The notes under the pieces were generated by a model. The model did not search any database, had not been told where the DNA came from, and worked only from the letters and a program-made list of their open reading frames with translations. A stretch of DNA of 64,000 bases from UBA4722 sp044221135 (GTDB lineage: Bacteria; Pseudomonadota; Gammaproteobacteria; DSM-16500). The position numbers and the translations under genes were made by a program. Of the stretch, positions 9,582 through 18,650 are shown one piece after another. Location: the NCBI GenBank assembly GCA_044221135.1, contig JBGAPT010000001.1, forward strand, positions 124,001 through 188,000. Direction: 5' to 3'. How positions within the stretch are numbered: position 1 is the first letter of the stretch; each line of letters opens with the position of its first letter.

Positions 9582-9616
9582 TGATCAGTTCCTTTATTTC
9601 AAATTAATATTTATAT

Positions 9617-10864
9617 CTATAATAGTAAATTACGTGTTTCACTTAACATATTGGACAAATAGGTAATAAATCTCGCCCCATCCGCTCCATCAATCACACG
9701 ATGATCATAAGACAAAGATAAAGGCAACATCAAACGCGGCACAAACTGGCCTTCTTTATAAACAGGTTTTAATGATGATTTAGACACACCCAAGATCGCA
9801 ACCTCAGGCATATTCACAATAGGCGTAAAAGCTGTACCGCCAATACCACCTAAACTGGATATAGAAAAACAGCCGCCTTGCATCTCATTTGCCGTCAATT
9901 GTTTGTTGCGTGCTTTTTCACTCAACACACTTAACTCTTTTGCTAACTCAAGCAACCCTTTTTTATCTACATCACGAATAACGGGTACAACTAAGCCATC
10001 GGGTGTATCCACTGCCACACCTATATGGACATATTTTTTCAAAATTAAATTTTCACCACTTGCATCCAATGAGGCATTAAACTGTGGAAAAGCATCTAAT
10101 GCTGAGGCAACCGCTTTCATAATAAAAATAAGCGGTGTCAATTTCACACCTTGTTTTTCTACCCTCGCTTTCTGTTCTACACGAAACGCTTCCAGATCTG
10201 TGATATCTGCTTCACCAAATTGCGTGACATGCGGTACTAACAGCCAATTGCGATGTAAATTTTTTCCAGAAAGTTTTTTAATACGCGAAAGTGGCTGCGT
10301 CTCAACTGCACCGAATTTAGTAAAATCAACTGTAGGTGCAGCAGGCAATCCTCCACCACTGGATGCTACCTGAGCTAAACGTGATTTAACATAATTTAAA
10401 ATGTCATCTTTTAAAATACGCTGCTTAGGACCAGTCGGTGCCACTTTCTTTAAATCAATACCAAATTCATGCGCTATTTTTCTGACAACAGGCCCTGCAT
10501 GCACATCAGCATGAGAAGATGGCATGAGCACTGATCCTGGTTCAGTTTTAACAGCTACAACAGGACTGACAATAGACACTTCAGCAGTTTTCTCAACAGG
10601 CGGCTCAGCTGCTGTTGTTTTTCCCGCTGCAACTTCTAAAACAAGGATAGTGGAACCTTGCGAAACAGTATCACCCACTTTCACTTTCATTTCTTTCACA
10701 ATACCTTCATCAGAAGAAGGGACTTCCATGGTTGCTTTATCGGATTCCAATGTCAGCAACGAGGTATCCACTTTAATGGAATCGCCTACTTTCACTAATA
10801 CTTCGATCACTGCTACATCAGTCGCACCACCAATATCAGGCACTGTTATATTTTTAATTGTCAA
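9617..10864 (-). CDS. aceF: Pyruvate dehydrogenase E2, dihydrolipoyl acetyltransferase
   Basis: Transfers the acetyl group from E1 to CoA and forms the core of the PDH complex. 415 residues, much shorter than E. coli AceF (about 630), because only one lipoyl domain is present (residues 1-78, lipoyl-lysine motif ESDKATMEV) rather than three. A Pro/Ala/Val linker follows, then the peripheral subunit-binding domain (VRKIAHEFGIDLKKVAPTG) and the acetyltransferase domain ending with the catalytic SYDHRVIDGADG. It is translated after aceE across a 59-base gap that carries a dispersed repeat. Confidence 0.96.
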   Translation of the reverse strand: MTIKNITVPDIGGATDVAVIEVLVKVGDSIKVDTSLLTLESDKATMEVPSSDEGIVKEMKVKVGDTVSQGSTILVLEVAAGKTTAAEPPVEKTAEVSIVSPVVAVKTEPGSVLMPSSHADVHAGPVVRKIAHEFGIDLKKVAPTGPKQRILKDDILNYVKSRLAQVASSGGGLPAAPTVDFTKFGAVETQPLSRIKKLSGKNLHRNWLLVPHVTQFGEADITDLEAFRVEQKARVEKQGVKLTPLIFIMKAVASALDAFPQFNASLDASGENLILKKYVHIGVAVDTPDGLVVPVIRDVDKKGLLELAKELSVLSEKARNKQLTANEMQGGCFSISSLGGIGGTAFTPIVNMPEVAILGVSKSSLKPVYKEGQFVPRLMLPLSLSYDHRVIDGADGARFITYLSNMLSETRNLLL

Positions 10865-10872
10865 AATCTGTT

Positions 10873-10918
10873 CCCCCTTCTTGAGAATTCCCCATCACGT
10901 TATGTCAGTGGGAATGAC
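10873..10918 (-). repeat. Short intercistronic repeat, aceE-aceF gap
   Basis: Begins a few bases after the aceE stop codon. Its core (10890-10918 on the + strand, CCCCATCACGTTATGTCAG then TGGGAATGAC) matches 38914-38949 in the secD-secF gap and 59919-59955 in the tpiA-secG gap. It is the most diverged of the three. All three lie in the same orientation relative to transcription. Confidence 0.65.
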
Positions 10919-10923
10919 TACCT

Positions 10924-13587
10924 TTATACCATCACCGGATTTTGTTTTTCCGGATCAATTTTATATTTCTTTAATGCTGCCGTCAGTTGACTCGCAGGTA
11001 AAGCGCCTTCTTTTACTAAGGCATATAATGCAGCCACGACAATATGATAACGATCTACCTCAAAGAATTGACGCAATCTCTCTCTTGTATCACTACGGCC
11101 AAAACCATCTGTTCCCAACACAGTATAAGAACGTGAAATAAAGGGTCTAATCTGATCAGCATAACTACGAATATAATCCGTTGCAGCGATCACAGGACCT
11201 AAATGATTTTGCAAACATTGTTCCAAATAACTTTGTTCTTGTTTTTTTTCAGGTGAGAACATCTGGCTACGTTGCAATCCAATACCTTCACGTCGTAATT
11301 CATTAAAGCTAGTAACACTCCACACATCTGCTGACACACCAAAATCAGTTTCCAATAACTCAGCCGCAGCAATCACTTCACGGAGGATTGCGCCGCTTCC
11401 CATGAGCTGTACTTTTAATTTTTCTTTACCTGCTTCCTTAAAAAGATACATGCCCTTAATAATACCTTCTTCAACACCTGCAGGCATCGCAGGTTGTATG
11501 TATTTTTCATTCATGGCCATGATGTAGTAAAACACATCCTGTTCTTTTTGATACATTTCTTGCAATCCATGCTGAATAATCACTGCCATCTCATAACCAA
11601 ACGCAGGATCATACGCACGACAATTAGGGACTGCCGATGCAGCCAATAAACTACTGCCATCTTGATGCTGCAAGCCTTCGCCTTCCAACGTCGTACGACC
11701 TGCTGTGGCACCAATCAAAAAACCACGTGCCCGCATATCCGCTGCCGCCCAAATAAAATCACCTACGCGTTGAAAACCAAACATAGAATAATAAGTAAAA
11801 AATGGAATCATCGGAATGTGATGTGTAGCATAAGAAGTTGCCGCTGCAACCCAAGAAGCCATACAACCCGCTTCTGTAATACCCTCTTCTAGCACTTGGC
11901 CATCTTGTGTTTCACGATAATAAAGTAATTGGTCTTTATCTTCAGGCGAATAACGCTGTCCTACATGTGAATAAATACCAATTTGCCTAAATAATCCTTC
12001 CAAACCAAACGTACGCACTTCATCAGAAAAAATAGGCACTATACGTGAACTAATATTAGGATCTTTCAACAATACATTGAAAATACGACCTAGCGCCATG
12101 GTGGTTGACATGACACGATCACCAGACCCTTGTAATACCGAATCAAATGCAGCTAAGTCTGGTGTCATCAATGGATTGGAAATAGATAAACGCGCAGGTA
12201 AATAACCCTTCAATTTTTCACGTTGCGCATGTAGATACTGCAATTCTGGACTATTTTTTTCTGGTTTATAAAAAGCAAGATCTTCCAGATTGTTATCTGG
12301 AAAAGGAAGTTTAAAACGCTGATGAAATGCTTTGAGTTCCGCTTCCGTCATTTCAAGTTGATTATGCGCGACATTGCGGCTTTCTGCACTTGCACCTAAA
12401 CCATATCCTTTAACACTTTGCACCAAAATAGCAGTGGGTTGCCCTTTATGTTTTGCCGCAGCTGCATACGCTGCATAAATTTTCAATGCATCATGACCGC
12501 CGCGATTAAGCTGTGCAATAGCATCATCACTGAGCTCAGCAAATAACGCTTTTAATTCTTCATTGTCTCCACATAAAAATGCCCGAGTATAGGCGCCACC
12601 TTTTACATACGCATTTTGTAAATCACCATCGACACACTCATTCAAGCGTTTTATTAATAATCCTTTTTTATCTTTGGCAAATAAAGCATCCCACTGACTA
12701 TCCCATATGACTTTAATAACATTCCAGCCTGTTCCGCGAAATAAACGCTCAAGCTCCTGTATAATTTTACTATTGCCGCGCACCAAACCATCTAAGCGTT
12801 GCAAATTACAATTCACCACATAAATAATATTATCCAGTTCTTCGCGTGCTGCCATCGATAATGCTGCAATCGATTCAGGCTCATCCATTTCACCATCACC
12901 ACAAAAGAGCCATACCTTACGATCATTCGCTGAAATGAATTTACGATTTTCTAAATATTTCAAGAAGCGGGCTTGATATATTGCCTGTAGCGCCCCCAAA
13001 CCTAAAGAAACAGTCGCAAACTGCCAAAAAGCTGGCATGAGCCATGGATGTGGATAAGAAGAAAGACCTTGACCATGCACCTCTTGTCGAAAATTAATAA
13101 GATTCTGTTCACTTAACCTGCCTTCAAGAAAAGCACGCGCATAGTTTCCTTCTGAAGAATGACCTTGAAAATAAACTAAATCACCTGGCGTATCCTGCGT
13201 TGCACCACGAAAGAAATGGTTCAACCCCACTTCATACAACGTTGCGATAGAAGCATAAGAAGATAAATGCCCGCCCACACCACCTGCCATTTTTTTTGCC
13301 CTTAATACCATGCCAATCGCATTCCAGCGATTAATCGCTTCTATACGTTTCTCTAATTCCAAATCTCCTGGGTAACTGGGTTGCTGGTCTACAGGAATAG
13401 TATTGCAATACGATGTTGCGATAGCACCGGCACCTGCCATTTGAACACCGGAGTGACTTGCATTCTCTATCAGTTGTTCGATAATAAAACGTGCGCGTTC
13501 AGGCCCTTCATATTCGAGCACGGAAGCTAGCGCTTCCAACCATTCCTGAATTTCTACTGAATCAACCTCATCCCGCGTGTTTGTCAT
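10924..13587 (-). CDS. aceE: Pyruvate dehydrogenase E1, homodimeric type
   Basis: Thiamine-diphosphate enzyme that decarboxylates pyruvate and acetylates the E2 lipoyl group. 887 residues, like E. coli AceE. The ThDP/Mg motif is visible as GDGEMDEPESIAALSMA with the closing NCNLQRLDG. The gene-specific stretch FYYIMAMNEKYIQPAMP and C-terminal transketolase-like region are intact. First gene of the operon; about 250 bases upstream hold a nested inverted repeat rather than a recognised PdhR-type regulator gene. Confidence 0.97.
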   Translation of the reverse strand: MTNTRDEVDSVEIQEWLEALASVLEYEGPERARFIIEQLIENASHSGVQMAGAGAIATSYCNTIPVDQQPSYPGDLELEKRIEAINRWNAIGMVLRAKKMAGGVGGHLSSYASIATLYEVGLNHFFRGATQDTPGDLVYFQGHSSEGNYARAFLEGRLSEQNLINFRQEVHGQGLSSYPHPWLMPAFWQFATVSLGLGALQAIYQARFLKYLENRKFISANDRKVWLFCGDGEMDEPESIAALSMAAREELDNIIYVVNCNLQRLDGLVRGNSKIIQELERLFRGTGWNVIKVIWDSQWDALFAKDKKGLLIKRLNECVDGDLQNAYVKGGAYTRAFLCGDNEELKALFAELSDDAIAQLNRGGHDALKIYAAYAAAAKHKGQPTAILVQSVKGYGLGASAESRNVAHNQLEMTEAELKAFHQRFKLPFPDNNLEDLAFYKPEKNSPELQYLHAQREKLKGYLPARLSISNPLMTPDLAAFDSVLQGSGDRVMSTTMALGRIFNVLLKDPNISSRIVPIFSDEVRTFGLEGLFRQIGIYSHVGQRYSPEDKDQLLYYRETQDGQVLEEGITEAGCMASWVAAATSYATHHIPMIPFFTYYSMFGFQRVGDFIWAAADMRARGFLIGATAGRTTLEGEGLQHQDGSSLLAASAVPNCRAYDPAFGYEMAVIIQHGLQEMYQKEQDVFYYIMAMNEKYIQPAMPAGVEEGIIKGMYLFKEAGKEKLKVQLMGSGAILREVIAAAELLETDFGVSADVWSVTSFNELRREGIGLQRSQMFSPEKKQEQSYLEQCLQNHLGPVIAATDYIRSYADQIRPFISRSYTVLGTDGFGRSDTRERLRQFFEVDRYHIVVAALYALVKEGALPASQLTAALKKYKIDPEKQNPVMV

Positions 13588-13711
13588 GCTTGATTCCTAC
13601 TCATTTTATTTTTTACTCTGTTCAATGTATTCCCGACGTGAAGCCTAAATTTATATCAATAATATTATTGGACCCAAAATTTTGTCGTATTCTAACCTTA
13701 ATAAGGCCAGT

Positions 13712-13826
13712 TGTAACTATTCAGCGAACGACTGCTCAATCGTGCCCGTGCCCGCGTGCGTGCCCGTCTTTTCCCTGCGTAACACATGAGAAAAGACGAG
13801 CACGATAAAAGTGCTGAATAGTTACA
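13712..13826. repeat. Nested inverted repeat between ampE and aceE
   Basis: Outer arms 13712-13725 and 13813-13826 are perfect 14-base reverse complements (TGTAACTATTCAGC). Inner arms include GTCTTTTC at 13766-13773 against 13790-13797. Between them lies a GC-rich GTGCCC-repeating patch (13741-13765). A partial, diverged copy is at 30917-30972. It fills the gap between the ampE stop and the aceE start, so it may be transcribed as an aceE leader or act as a terminator-like block. Confidence 0.75.
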
Positions 13827-13837
13827 TAGATTTCTTA

Positions 13838-14653
13838 TCAGCTCAATAACACTATCATCGCCAACACGACCAACCCAATCACAAATGCACGATCAATCAA
13901 TGCCAACGCTTCTTGCTCTGTAGCTCCTCCTTCAGGCAACCGACCCATATCCAAAGCCGCAATCCCACATTCGGCCAAAAATTGGCTGTTCGCACTTGGG
14001 CCTTTAAAAAAACCACGCTTCCAACAAGTAAATACAGCGGTAAAATGCCCGCCCAATGCAAAAAGAAATGCCTCTATCCGTACTGGCAACCAATCCAGCA
14101 ACCCTTTTAGTTGAGCTGCCAACTTTGCACCCGTCAGCATTTGCGTACTAATTGATTCAATCAGCCTATACAACACAGCGCCGACTGGCCCCAACAAGAC
14201 AAACCAAAACAATACGCCAAAAATACGTTGGTGCGATGCCAAGAAAATGGCGCGCACAAAGGCCTGATGAAAAACTTGAGAATTTTCTGCTGCTGGAAGA
14301 CCAAATGCTGCCTGTACATGGCTAATAGCAGCGGGTTCCTCTTTAGTGAGCTCATTCATGCAGCGATAAGTTTGCACCCATAAATTATCGGGGCCTAGAC
14401 AGTAAAGTAATACGATAACGCTAAAAATGAATTCCAATACTCCCCACCACCCATCGGCTAAAACATATTGTAGCGCACCGATGATTAACAAAGGAGGCAC
14501 CACAATCACGACCAATATCAAAGCTGCTGGCAACGCGCTCATCTGTAGACTCAGCCAACGTTCATAGTTTGAAAACCAGCGCCAATGACGTACGTGGTGC
14601 CAATGGAAAAACCGCTCCAATATGAGGGCAATCAAGGTAATCATGAATGTCAT
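13838..14653 (-). CDS. ampE: AmpE-family inner-membrane protein
   Basis: Polytopic membrane protein of the AmpE/CobD-like family; AmpE is linked in enterobacteria to beta-lactamase regulation with AmpD, though its biochemical activity is unsettled. Start 14653 (MTFMITLIALILERF) is preferred: AGGAAG lies six bases upstream, the sequence matches the AmpE N-terminus, and the longer frame would overlap the divergent ibaG. 271 residues. The LDWVPVR-type signature appears as LLDWLPVRIEAFLFALGGH, and the C-terminus is a membrane segment. ampD is not adjacent. Confidence 0.85.
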   Translation of the reverse strand: MTFMITLIALILERFFHWHHVRHWRWFSNYERWLSLQMSALPAALILVVIVVPPLLIIGALQYVLADGWWGVLEFIFSVIVLLYCLGPDNLWVQTYRCMNELTKEEPAAISHVQAAFGLPAAENSQVFHQAFVRAIFLASHQRIFGVLFWFVLLGPVGAVLYRLIESISTQMLTGAKLAAQLKGLLDWLPVRIEAFLFALGGHFTAVFTCWKRGFFKGPSANSQFLAECGIAALDMGRLPEGGATEQEALALIDRAFVIGLVVLAMIVLLS

Positions 14654-14743
14654 AACTTGCTTCCTATCATCTTCAAAATCATTTACAAATTGACGCGCAA
14701 TCGAGCATACGTTACCCTTACGGCGCCTTAGAGACAATAACCT

Positions 14744-14989
14744 ATGTATCCAGATGAGATCAAACAGATAATTGAAGCAGGTATAAAAGAATGCACCGCT
14801 ATCATCGAGGGCGATGATGGTAAGCATTATACTGCCGTGGTCATCAGCCCTGCCTTCTCAGGCAAGAATCGTATTCAAAAACAACAGCTTGTATACGCGA
14901 CACTGAATAACTATCTCACAAATGGCACCTTACATGCCATTTCTATCAAAACTTTTACGCCAGAGGAGTGGCATAGGCACCATGGATAA
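14744..14989 (+). CDS. ibaG: BolA/IbaG-family protein
   Basis: A small (81 residues) BolA-like protein; the family binds [2Fe-2S] clusters together with monothiol glutaredoxins. The order ibaG-murA is conserved in gammaproteobacteria and supports the IbaG (YrbA) assignment over BolA itself. FSGKNRIQKQQLVYATL corresponds to the conserved BolA helix region. Its stop overlaps the murA start by eight bases. Confidence 0.9.
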   Translation: MYPDEIKQIIEAGIKECTAIIEGDDGKHYTAVVISPAFSGKNRIQKQQLVYATLNNYLTNGTLHAISIKTFTPEEWHRHHG

Positions 14990-16244
14990 ACTAATCATTA
15001 ACGGCAATACCCCACTGAGTGGTGAAATTCGTATTTCTGGCGCAAAAAATGCTGCTCTACCTATTTTAGCTGCTTCACTACTGACAGCAGCACCCGTAGT
15101 CATAGCCAATATTCCACACCTGCATGATGTCACTACCATCATTAGCCTGCTTGGCCAAATGGGCACACGGGTCACACTGGATGAATGCTCCAAGATTGAG
15201 GTTGATGCAAGCGCAATCCATTCTTATCATGCACCTTATGAATTAGTCCGAACCATGCGTGCTTCAGTCTTAGTACTTGGCCCCCTATTAAGCCGCTTTG
15301 GTGAAGCCGATGTTTCATTACCAGGTGGCTGCGCCATTGGTACACGTCCTGTTGATCAGCATCTCAAAGGCATGATTGCAATGGGTGCAAAGATTGAAGT
15401 TGAAAGAGGTTATATTAAAGCAAGAGCAAAAAAACGCCTGAAAGGTGCCACGATAGTCATGGATATCGTTACCGTCACTGGAACCGAAAATATTATGATG
15501 GCAGCCGTTCTAGCGAAAGGACGCACCATTATTCATAATGCAGCACTCGAACCTGAAATAGAAGATTTAGCTCATTTTTTAAATACATTAGGCGCAAAAA
15601 TTAGCGGTACAGGCACGCCTACATTGATCATTGACGGTGTGGATGAATTATCCGGCGGCAGTTATCAAGTGTTACCCGACCGCATTGAAACAGGCACTTA
15701 TCTGACTGCAGCCACCATTACACGCGGCAAAATCAAACTCAAAAATACGCGGCCCGATATTGTAGATTCCATTTTAGTAAAATTACGCGAAGCCGGTGCT
15801 CATATTGAAACAGGAAAAGACTGGATTTCACTTGATATGAAAGGAAACAGACCGCGCGCTATCCATTTAAGCACTGCACCCTATCCTGCCTTCCCAACAG
15901 ATATGCAAGCTCAAATGATGGCACTGAATACAATTGCTGAAGGCACCGGCATTATTACTGAAACTATTTTTGAAAACCGTTTTATGCATGTACAAGAATT
16001 ACAACGTATGGGCGCGCGCATTTCATTAAAAGGAAATACAGCGATTTGCGAAGGCATTGAAAGCTTATTAGGTGCGCCTACTATGGCAACTGATTTACGA
16101 GCTTCTGCAAGTTTAGTCTTAGCAGGACTCGCAGCACACGGTGAAACGAGTGTCGATCGAATTTATCATATTGATCGTGGTTATTCGTGTATAGAAGAAA
16201 AGTTATCGCAATTAGGCGCGCGGATTCAGCGAGTGTCGAGTTGA
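14982..16244 (+). CDS. murA: UDP-N-acetylglucosamine 1-carboxyvinyltransferase
   Basis: First committed step of peptidoglycan synthesis: transfers enolpyruvate from PEP to UDP-GlcNAc. Start 14982 gives MDKLIINGNTPLSGEI and 420 residues, against 419 for E. coli. The catalytic, fosfomycin-targeted cysteine is present as Cys117 in LPGGCAIGTRP. The two-domain inside-out barrel fold signature ISGAKNAALPI is at the N-terminus. Overlaps ibaG by eight bases, so coupled translation is likely. A diverged copy of its last 30 bases lies 700 bases downstream. Confidence 0.97.
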   Translation: MDKLIINGNTPLSGEIRISGAKNAALPILAASLLTAAPVVIANIPHLHDVTTIISLLGQMGTRVTLDECSKIEVDASAIHSYHAPYELVRTMRASVLVLGPLLSRFGEADVSLPGGCAIGTRPVDQHLKGMIAMGAKIEVERGYIKARAKKRLKGATIVMDIVTVTGTENIMMAAVLAKGRTIIHNAALEPEIEDLAHFLNTLGAKISGTGTPTLIIDGVDELSGGSYQVLPDRIETGTYLTAATITRGKIKLKNTRPDIVDSILVKLREAGAHIETGKDWISLDMKGNRPRAIHLSTAPYPAFPTDMQAQMMALNTIAEGTGIITETIFENRFMHVQELQRMGARISLKGNTAICEGIESLLGAPTMATDLRASASLVLAGLAAHGETSVDRIYHIDRGYSCIEEKLSQLGARIQRVSS

Positions 16245-16250
16245 TTATTA
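16221..16250 (+). repeat. murA-tail direct repeat, copy 1
   Basis: The last bases of murA and a few after its stop. The same 30 positions recur at 16921-16950 with about 24 identities. The two copies are exactly 700 bases apart and bracket the orphan gene 16330-16914. Confidence 0.6.
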
Positions 16251-16329
16251 ATAATAGCAGAGCATTCATGTAAAATTAAGAGCGTTCGCCTTAAAATAAT
16301 CTGCTAATACATCACGAGAGGGCAAGACT

Positions 16330-16914
16330 ATGTTAAGATATATAATACCGGTAATTGGAATTGCAATAGTAGCTATAAGAAACATCTATTCTCCACAAGA
16401 ACAGCAAACAGTGGAAAAAAATTGGGAACCAGCGTCTGATACACCAGATAATTTTCCAGTACAACATGCAGAACTTCCTTTTGAAGAAACTGAACTGAAA
16501 GAAAATCAGGTAAGGTCTGCCGTTACTTTCGGTCAGAGTCTAAAAAAGCAATTCGGTCTTGCATTCTTCTACAATCTGCAAAGAAATCCTTCTGAGGAAG
16601 ACAGGGAAATAGAATGTCAGCTTAATCTAAAAGGTGCCAATCAAGGATGGGTGGAACAAATCGAGGTAAAAGCTCTAAAAGACAACCCAAATGTTACAAT
16701 TACAATACCTACTCCTTTAATGACTTTTAATAAAAAAGATGGTAATAAAAAAACTTTTATCTTTTCAAAAAAGAAAGAACTTGGCCTAATAAATCAAGAT
16801 ACTGCTGTTGTCAAAGTCAATTCTCACGGACGTCTTGTGCTAGGAGCAAGCACTCAAACAGAGGGTGAAATTACACCGCCCGTAGCATCATGTAAGTATA
16901 AAGCAGGAAGATAA
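16330..16914 (+). CDS. Membrane-anchored orphan protein, 194 residues
   Basis: No family recognised. An N-terminal hydrophobic segment (residues 3-17, YIIPVIGIAIVAI) looks like a single anchor or uncleaved signal; the rest is soluble, Glu/Lys/Asn-rich and predicted to sit outside the cytoplasm if the segment inserts. SD-like GAGAGGGC lies about eight bases before the ATG. It stands alone downstream of murA and is bracketed by two copies of the murA 3' tail, which suggests it arrived by insertion or by a recombination that duplicated the flank. Confidence 0.65.
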   Translation: MLRYIIPVIGIAIVAIRNIYSPQEQQTVEKNWEPASDTPDNFPVQHAELPFEETELKENQVRSAVTFGQSLKKQFGLAFFYNLQRNPSEEDREIECQLNLKGANQGWVEQIEVKALKDNPNVTITIPTPLMTFNKKDGNKKTFIFSKKKELGLINQDTAVVKVNSHGRLVLGASTQTEGEITPPVASCKYKAGR

Positions 16915-16920
16915 AAGCCA

Positions 16921-16950
16921 CGAGATCAGCGAGTATCGAATTGATTAGTA
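16921..16950 (+). repeat. murA-tail direct repeat, copy 2
   Basis: Diverged duplicate of 16221-16250 (shared core TCAGCGAGT then TTGATTA). It starts seven bases after the stop of the orphan gene and is not part of any open gene here. Confidence 0.6.
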
Positions 16951-16970
16951 CTATACTTATTTACACTTCG

Positions 16971-17055
16971 AAATGCGATTGTCATCCTGAGCGAAGTGAA
17001 GGATCATTTAAATTTTAGCTGATTCTTCACTTCGCTCAGGATGACAATCGCATTT
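16971..17055. repeat. 30-base perfect inverted repeat (GTCATCCTGAGCG family)
   Basis: Arms 16971-17000 and 17026-17055 are perfect reverse complements, with pairing extending six more bases with one mismatch. The core GTCATCCTGAGCGAAGTGAA also resembles the shorter stem at 42692-42722. Located between two + strand orphan genes; it may act as a terminator-like hairpin. Confidence 0.8.
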
Positions 17056-17153
17056 CTATGTTGATATACTTGATTATAAATATATTGAAAATACTATCTA
17101 TATACCTAAAATAGCCTTCCTAGCTTAGGTCATTCCAACTTTTGGAGAAACTC

Positions 17154-17516
17154 ATGAAAAAATCCATGTTAGCTATATTAACTATTATAGGATTATTGTG
17201 GACAAGCTTAAGTTTAGCGCTTACAGTTATCATCACAAATAATTCCCAAAATGATATTACAGAAATAGATTTCCCTCAGAATGTAATTTATGGACCCTTC
17301 CCTAAAGGGCAAACGGTTACCTTACCTAGTGATCTATCTGCTAGATTCGCTGGTTGGGGAAGACGTTTGATATACAAAGGAGATGGTATCACTATGCAAG
17401 ATGGGGCTGGCACCGATTTTTATTCTAATGCAACCGTCCACATCACAGTTACAACATTTGATAAATTCTATCTTTTCGTTGATACCGACACTTCTGATAG
17501 AGAAGGCTCAAGCTAA
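17154..17516 (+). CDS. Small secreted orphan protein
   Basis: 120 residues with a clear signal peptide: MKKSMLAILTIIGLLW followed by a small-residue region ending SLALT. ATG at 17154 is preferred because GGAG sits six bases upstream; an earlier in-frame TTG at 17142 would place the SD inside the gene. The mature part is about 95 residues, probably beta-rich, with no cysteine and no recognised domain. Likely periplasmic or secreted. It ends convergently against the arn-like operon. Confidence 0.65.
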   Translation: MKKSMLAILTIIGLLWTSLSLALTVIITNNSQNDITEIDFPQNVIYGPFPKGQTVTLPSDLSARFAGWGRRLIYKGDGITMQDGAGTDFYSNATVHITVTTFDKFYLFVDTDTSDREGSS

Positions 17517-17548
17517 GTGTTGATAGGTTTCCGCGTTTGTGTGCACTA

Positions 17549-17578
17549 GTGTCCGGTATAAATCAATATACTGGACAC
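17549..17578. terminator. Stem-loop between convergent genes
   Basis: Arms GTGTCCGGTATA (17549-17560) and 17567-17578 pair with one mismatch or G-T pair around a six-base loop. It lies between the secreted orphan and the end of the arn-like operon and could terminate both. There is no long T run, so the call is tentative. Confidence 0.5.
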
Positions 17579-17631
17579 CTTCGCAGGAAATACACGAAAA
17601 AATAAGTTAAAAGCCAGCAACGAATCAAACT

Positions 17632-18642
17632 TTAAGCCAAATAAAAATCCAACGTCTTTTGCAATCCAGTCGCCATATTCACTATTGGCCTCCAACCTAA
17701 AAACTGTTCGGCTCGATGAATAGCCGGCACGCGTAATTGCACATCCTGATAACCTGACCCATAATATTGCGCAGCGTCTACATCAACTAACTTTGTTTTA
17801 CTTGCAGCACTCGCATATTGCGGATAGCCCTTGATAAGTGCCACTAACGATTCCGCCAACACCCGAATAGAAACATTTTCCAGCGGATTCCCTATATTGA
17901 AAATTTGTTGATGCGCTGCGTTATTTTTATTTTCAATTATTTTAACGAGCGCACTAATACCATCATCAATATAAGTAAAACAACGCTGTTGCGCACCCCC
18001 ACCCACTAACATAATATCTTCACCACGCAAAATATTACCAATAAATTGTGTCAATACACGAGAACCGCCTGGTTTTGGATTAAAAATATTATCTAATTTA
18101 GGACCATACCAATTAAACGGTCTAAACAAGGTATAAGCTAATGCATCATGTTTGCCATAAGCATAAATCACACGATCTAATAATTGTTTAGAGGTAGAAT
18201 AAATCCAGCGCTCTTTATGAATAGGCCCCGTCACTAAATTGGATGTCTCTTCATCAAACGCTCTATCTGGACACATCCCATATACTTCAGAAGTAGAAGG
18301 AAAGATAATACGTTTTTTAAATTCCACACACTGCCGAATAACAGCCAAATTCGCCTCAAAATCCAGCTCAAACACACTTAAAGGATTTTGCACATAAGCA
18401 GCAGGTGTTGCAATGGCAACCAACGGCAACACCACATCACATTTTTTAATATGCTCTGTTACCCATTCTTTTTGTTTAATCATATCACCAGAAAAAAAAT
18501 GAAACCGCTCGTTCGACAAACACTGGTCTAATTTATCTTGCGCCAAATCAATCGCAAAAACAGACCAGTCTGTTTGTGTTAAAATAGCTTCACTTAAATG
18601 ACTACCAATAAAACCATTTGCACCTAAAATTAATATATTCAT
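17632..18642 (-). CDS. ArnA-type UDP-glucuronate decarboxylase (stand-alone C-terminal domain)
   Basis: NAD-dependent SDR-extended enzyme most like the C-terminal half of ArnA, which oxidises and decarboxylates UDP-glucuronate to UDP-4-keto-pentose. 336 residues. The NAD-binding GANGFIGSH is at residues 8-16, the catalytic tyrosine motif appears as YSTSKQLLD, and the ArnA-specific stretches LFRPFNWYGPKLDN, QQRCFTYIDDGI and YYGSGYQDV are all present. The ArnA formyltransferase domain is missing. Third gene of the operon, eight bases after the aminotransferase gene. Its place beside an ArnB-like gene supports a role in making a 4-amino sugar nucleotide. Confidence 0.85.
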   Translation of the reverse strand: MNILILGANGFIGSHLSEAILTQTDWSVFAIDLAQDKLDQCLSNERFHFFSGDMIKQKEWVTEHIKKCDVVLPLVAIATPAAYVQNPLSVFELDFEANLAVIRQCVEFKKRIIFPSTSEVYGMCPDRAFDEETSNLVTGPIHKERWIYSTSKQLLDRVIYAYGKHDALAYTLFRPFNWYGPKLDNIFNPKPGGSRVLTQFIGNILRGEDIMLVGGGAQQRCFTYIDDGISALVKIIENKNNAAHQQIFNIGNPLENVSIRVLAESLVALIKGYPQYASAASKTKLVDVDAAQYYGSGYQDVQLRVPAIHRAEQFLGWRPIVNMATGLQKTLDFYLA

Positions 18643-18650
18643 ATCACTCT

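Noticed and set aside
10524..11141. 205-residue + strand open frame across the aceF-aceE junction
   Set aside because: Antisense shadow of two clearly identified genes; composition reflects the complementary strand.
14654..14827. N-terminal extension of AmpE up to 14827
   Set aside because: It overlaps the divergent ibaG gene, does not resemble AmpE and lacks an SD, whereas 14653 has AGGAAG at the right distance.
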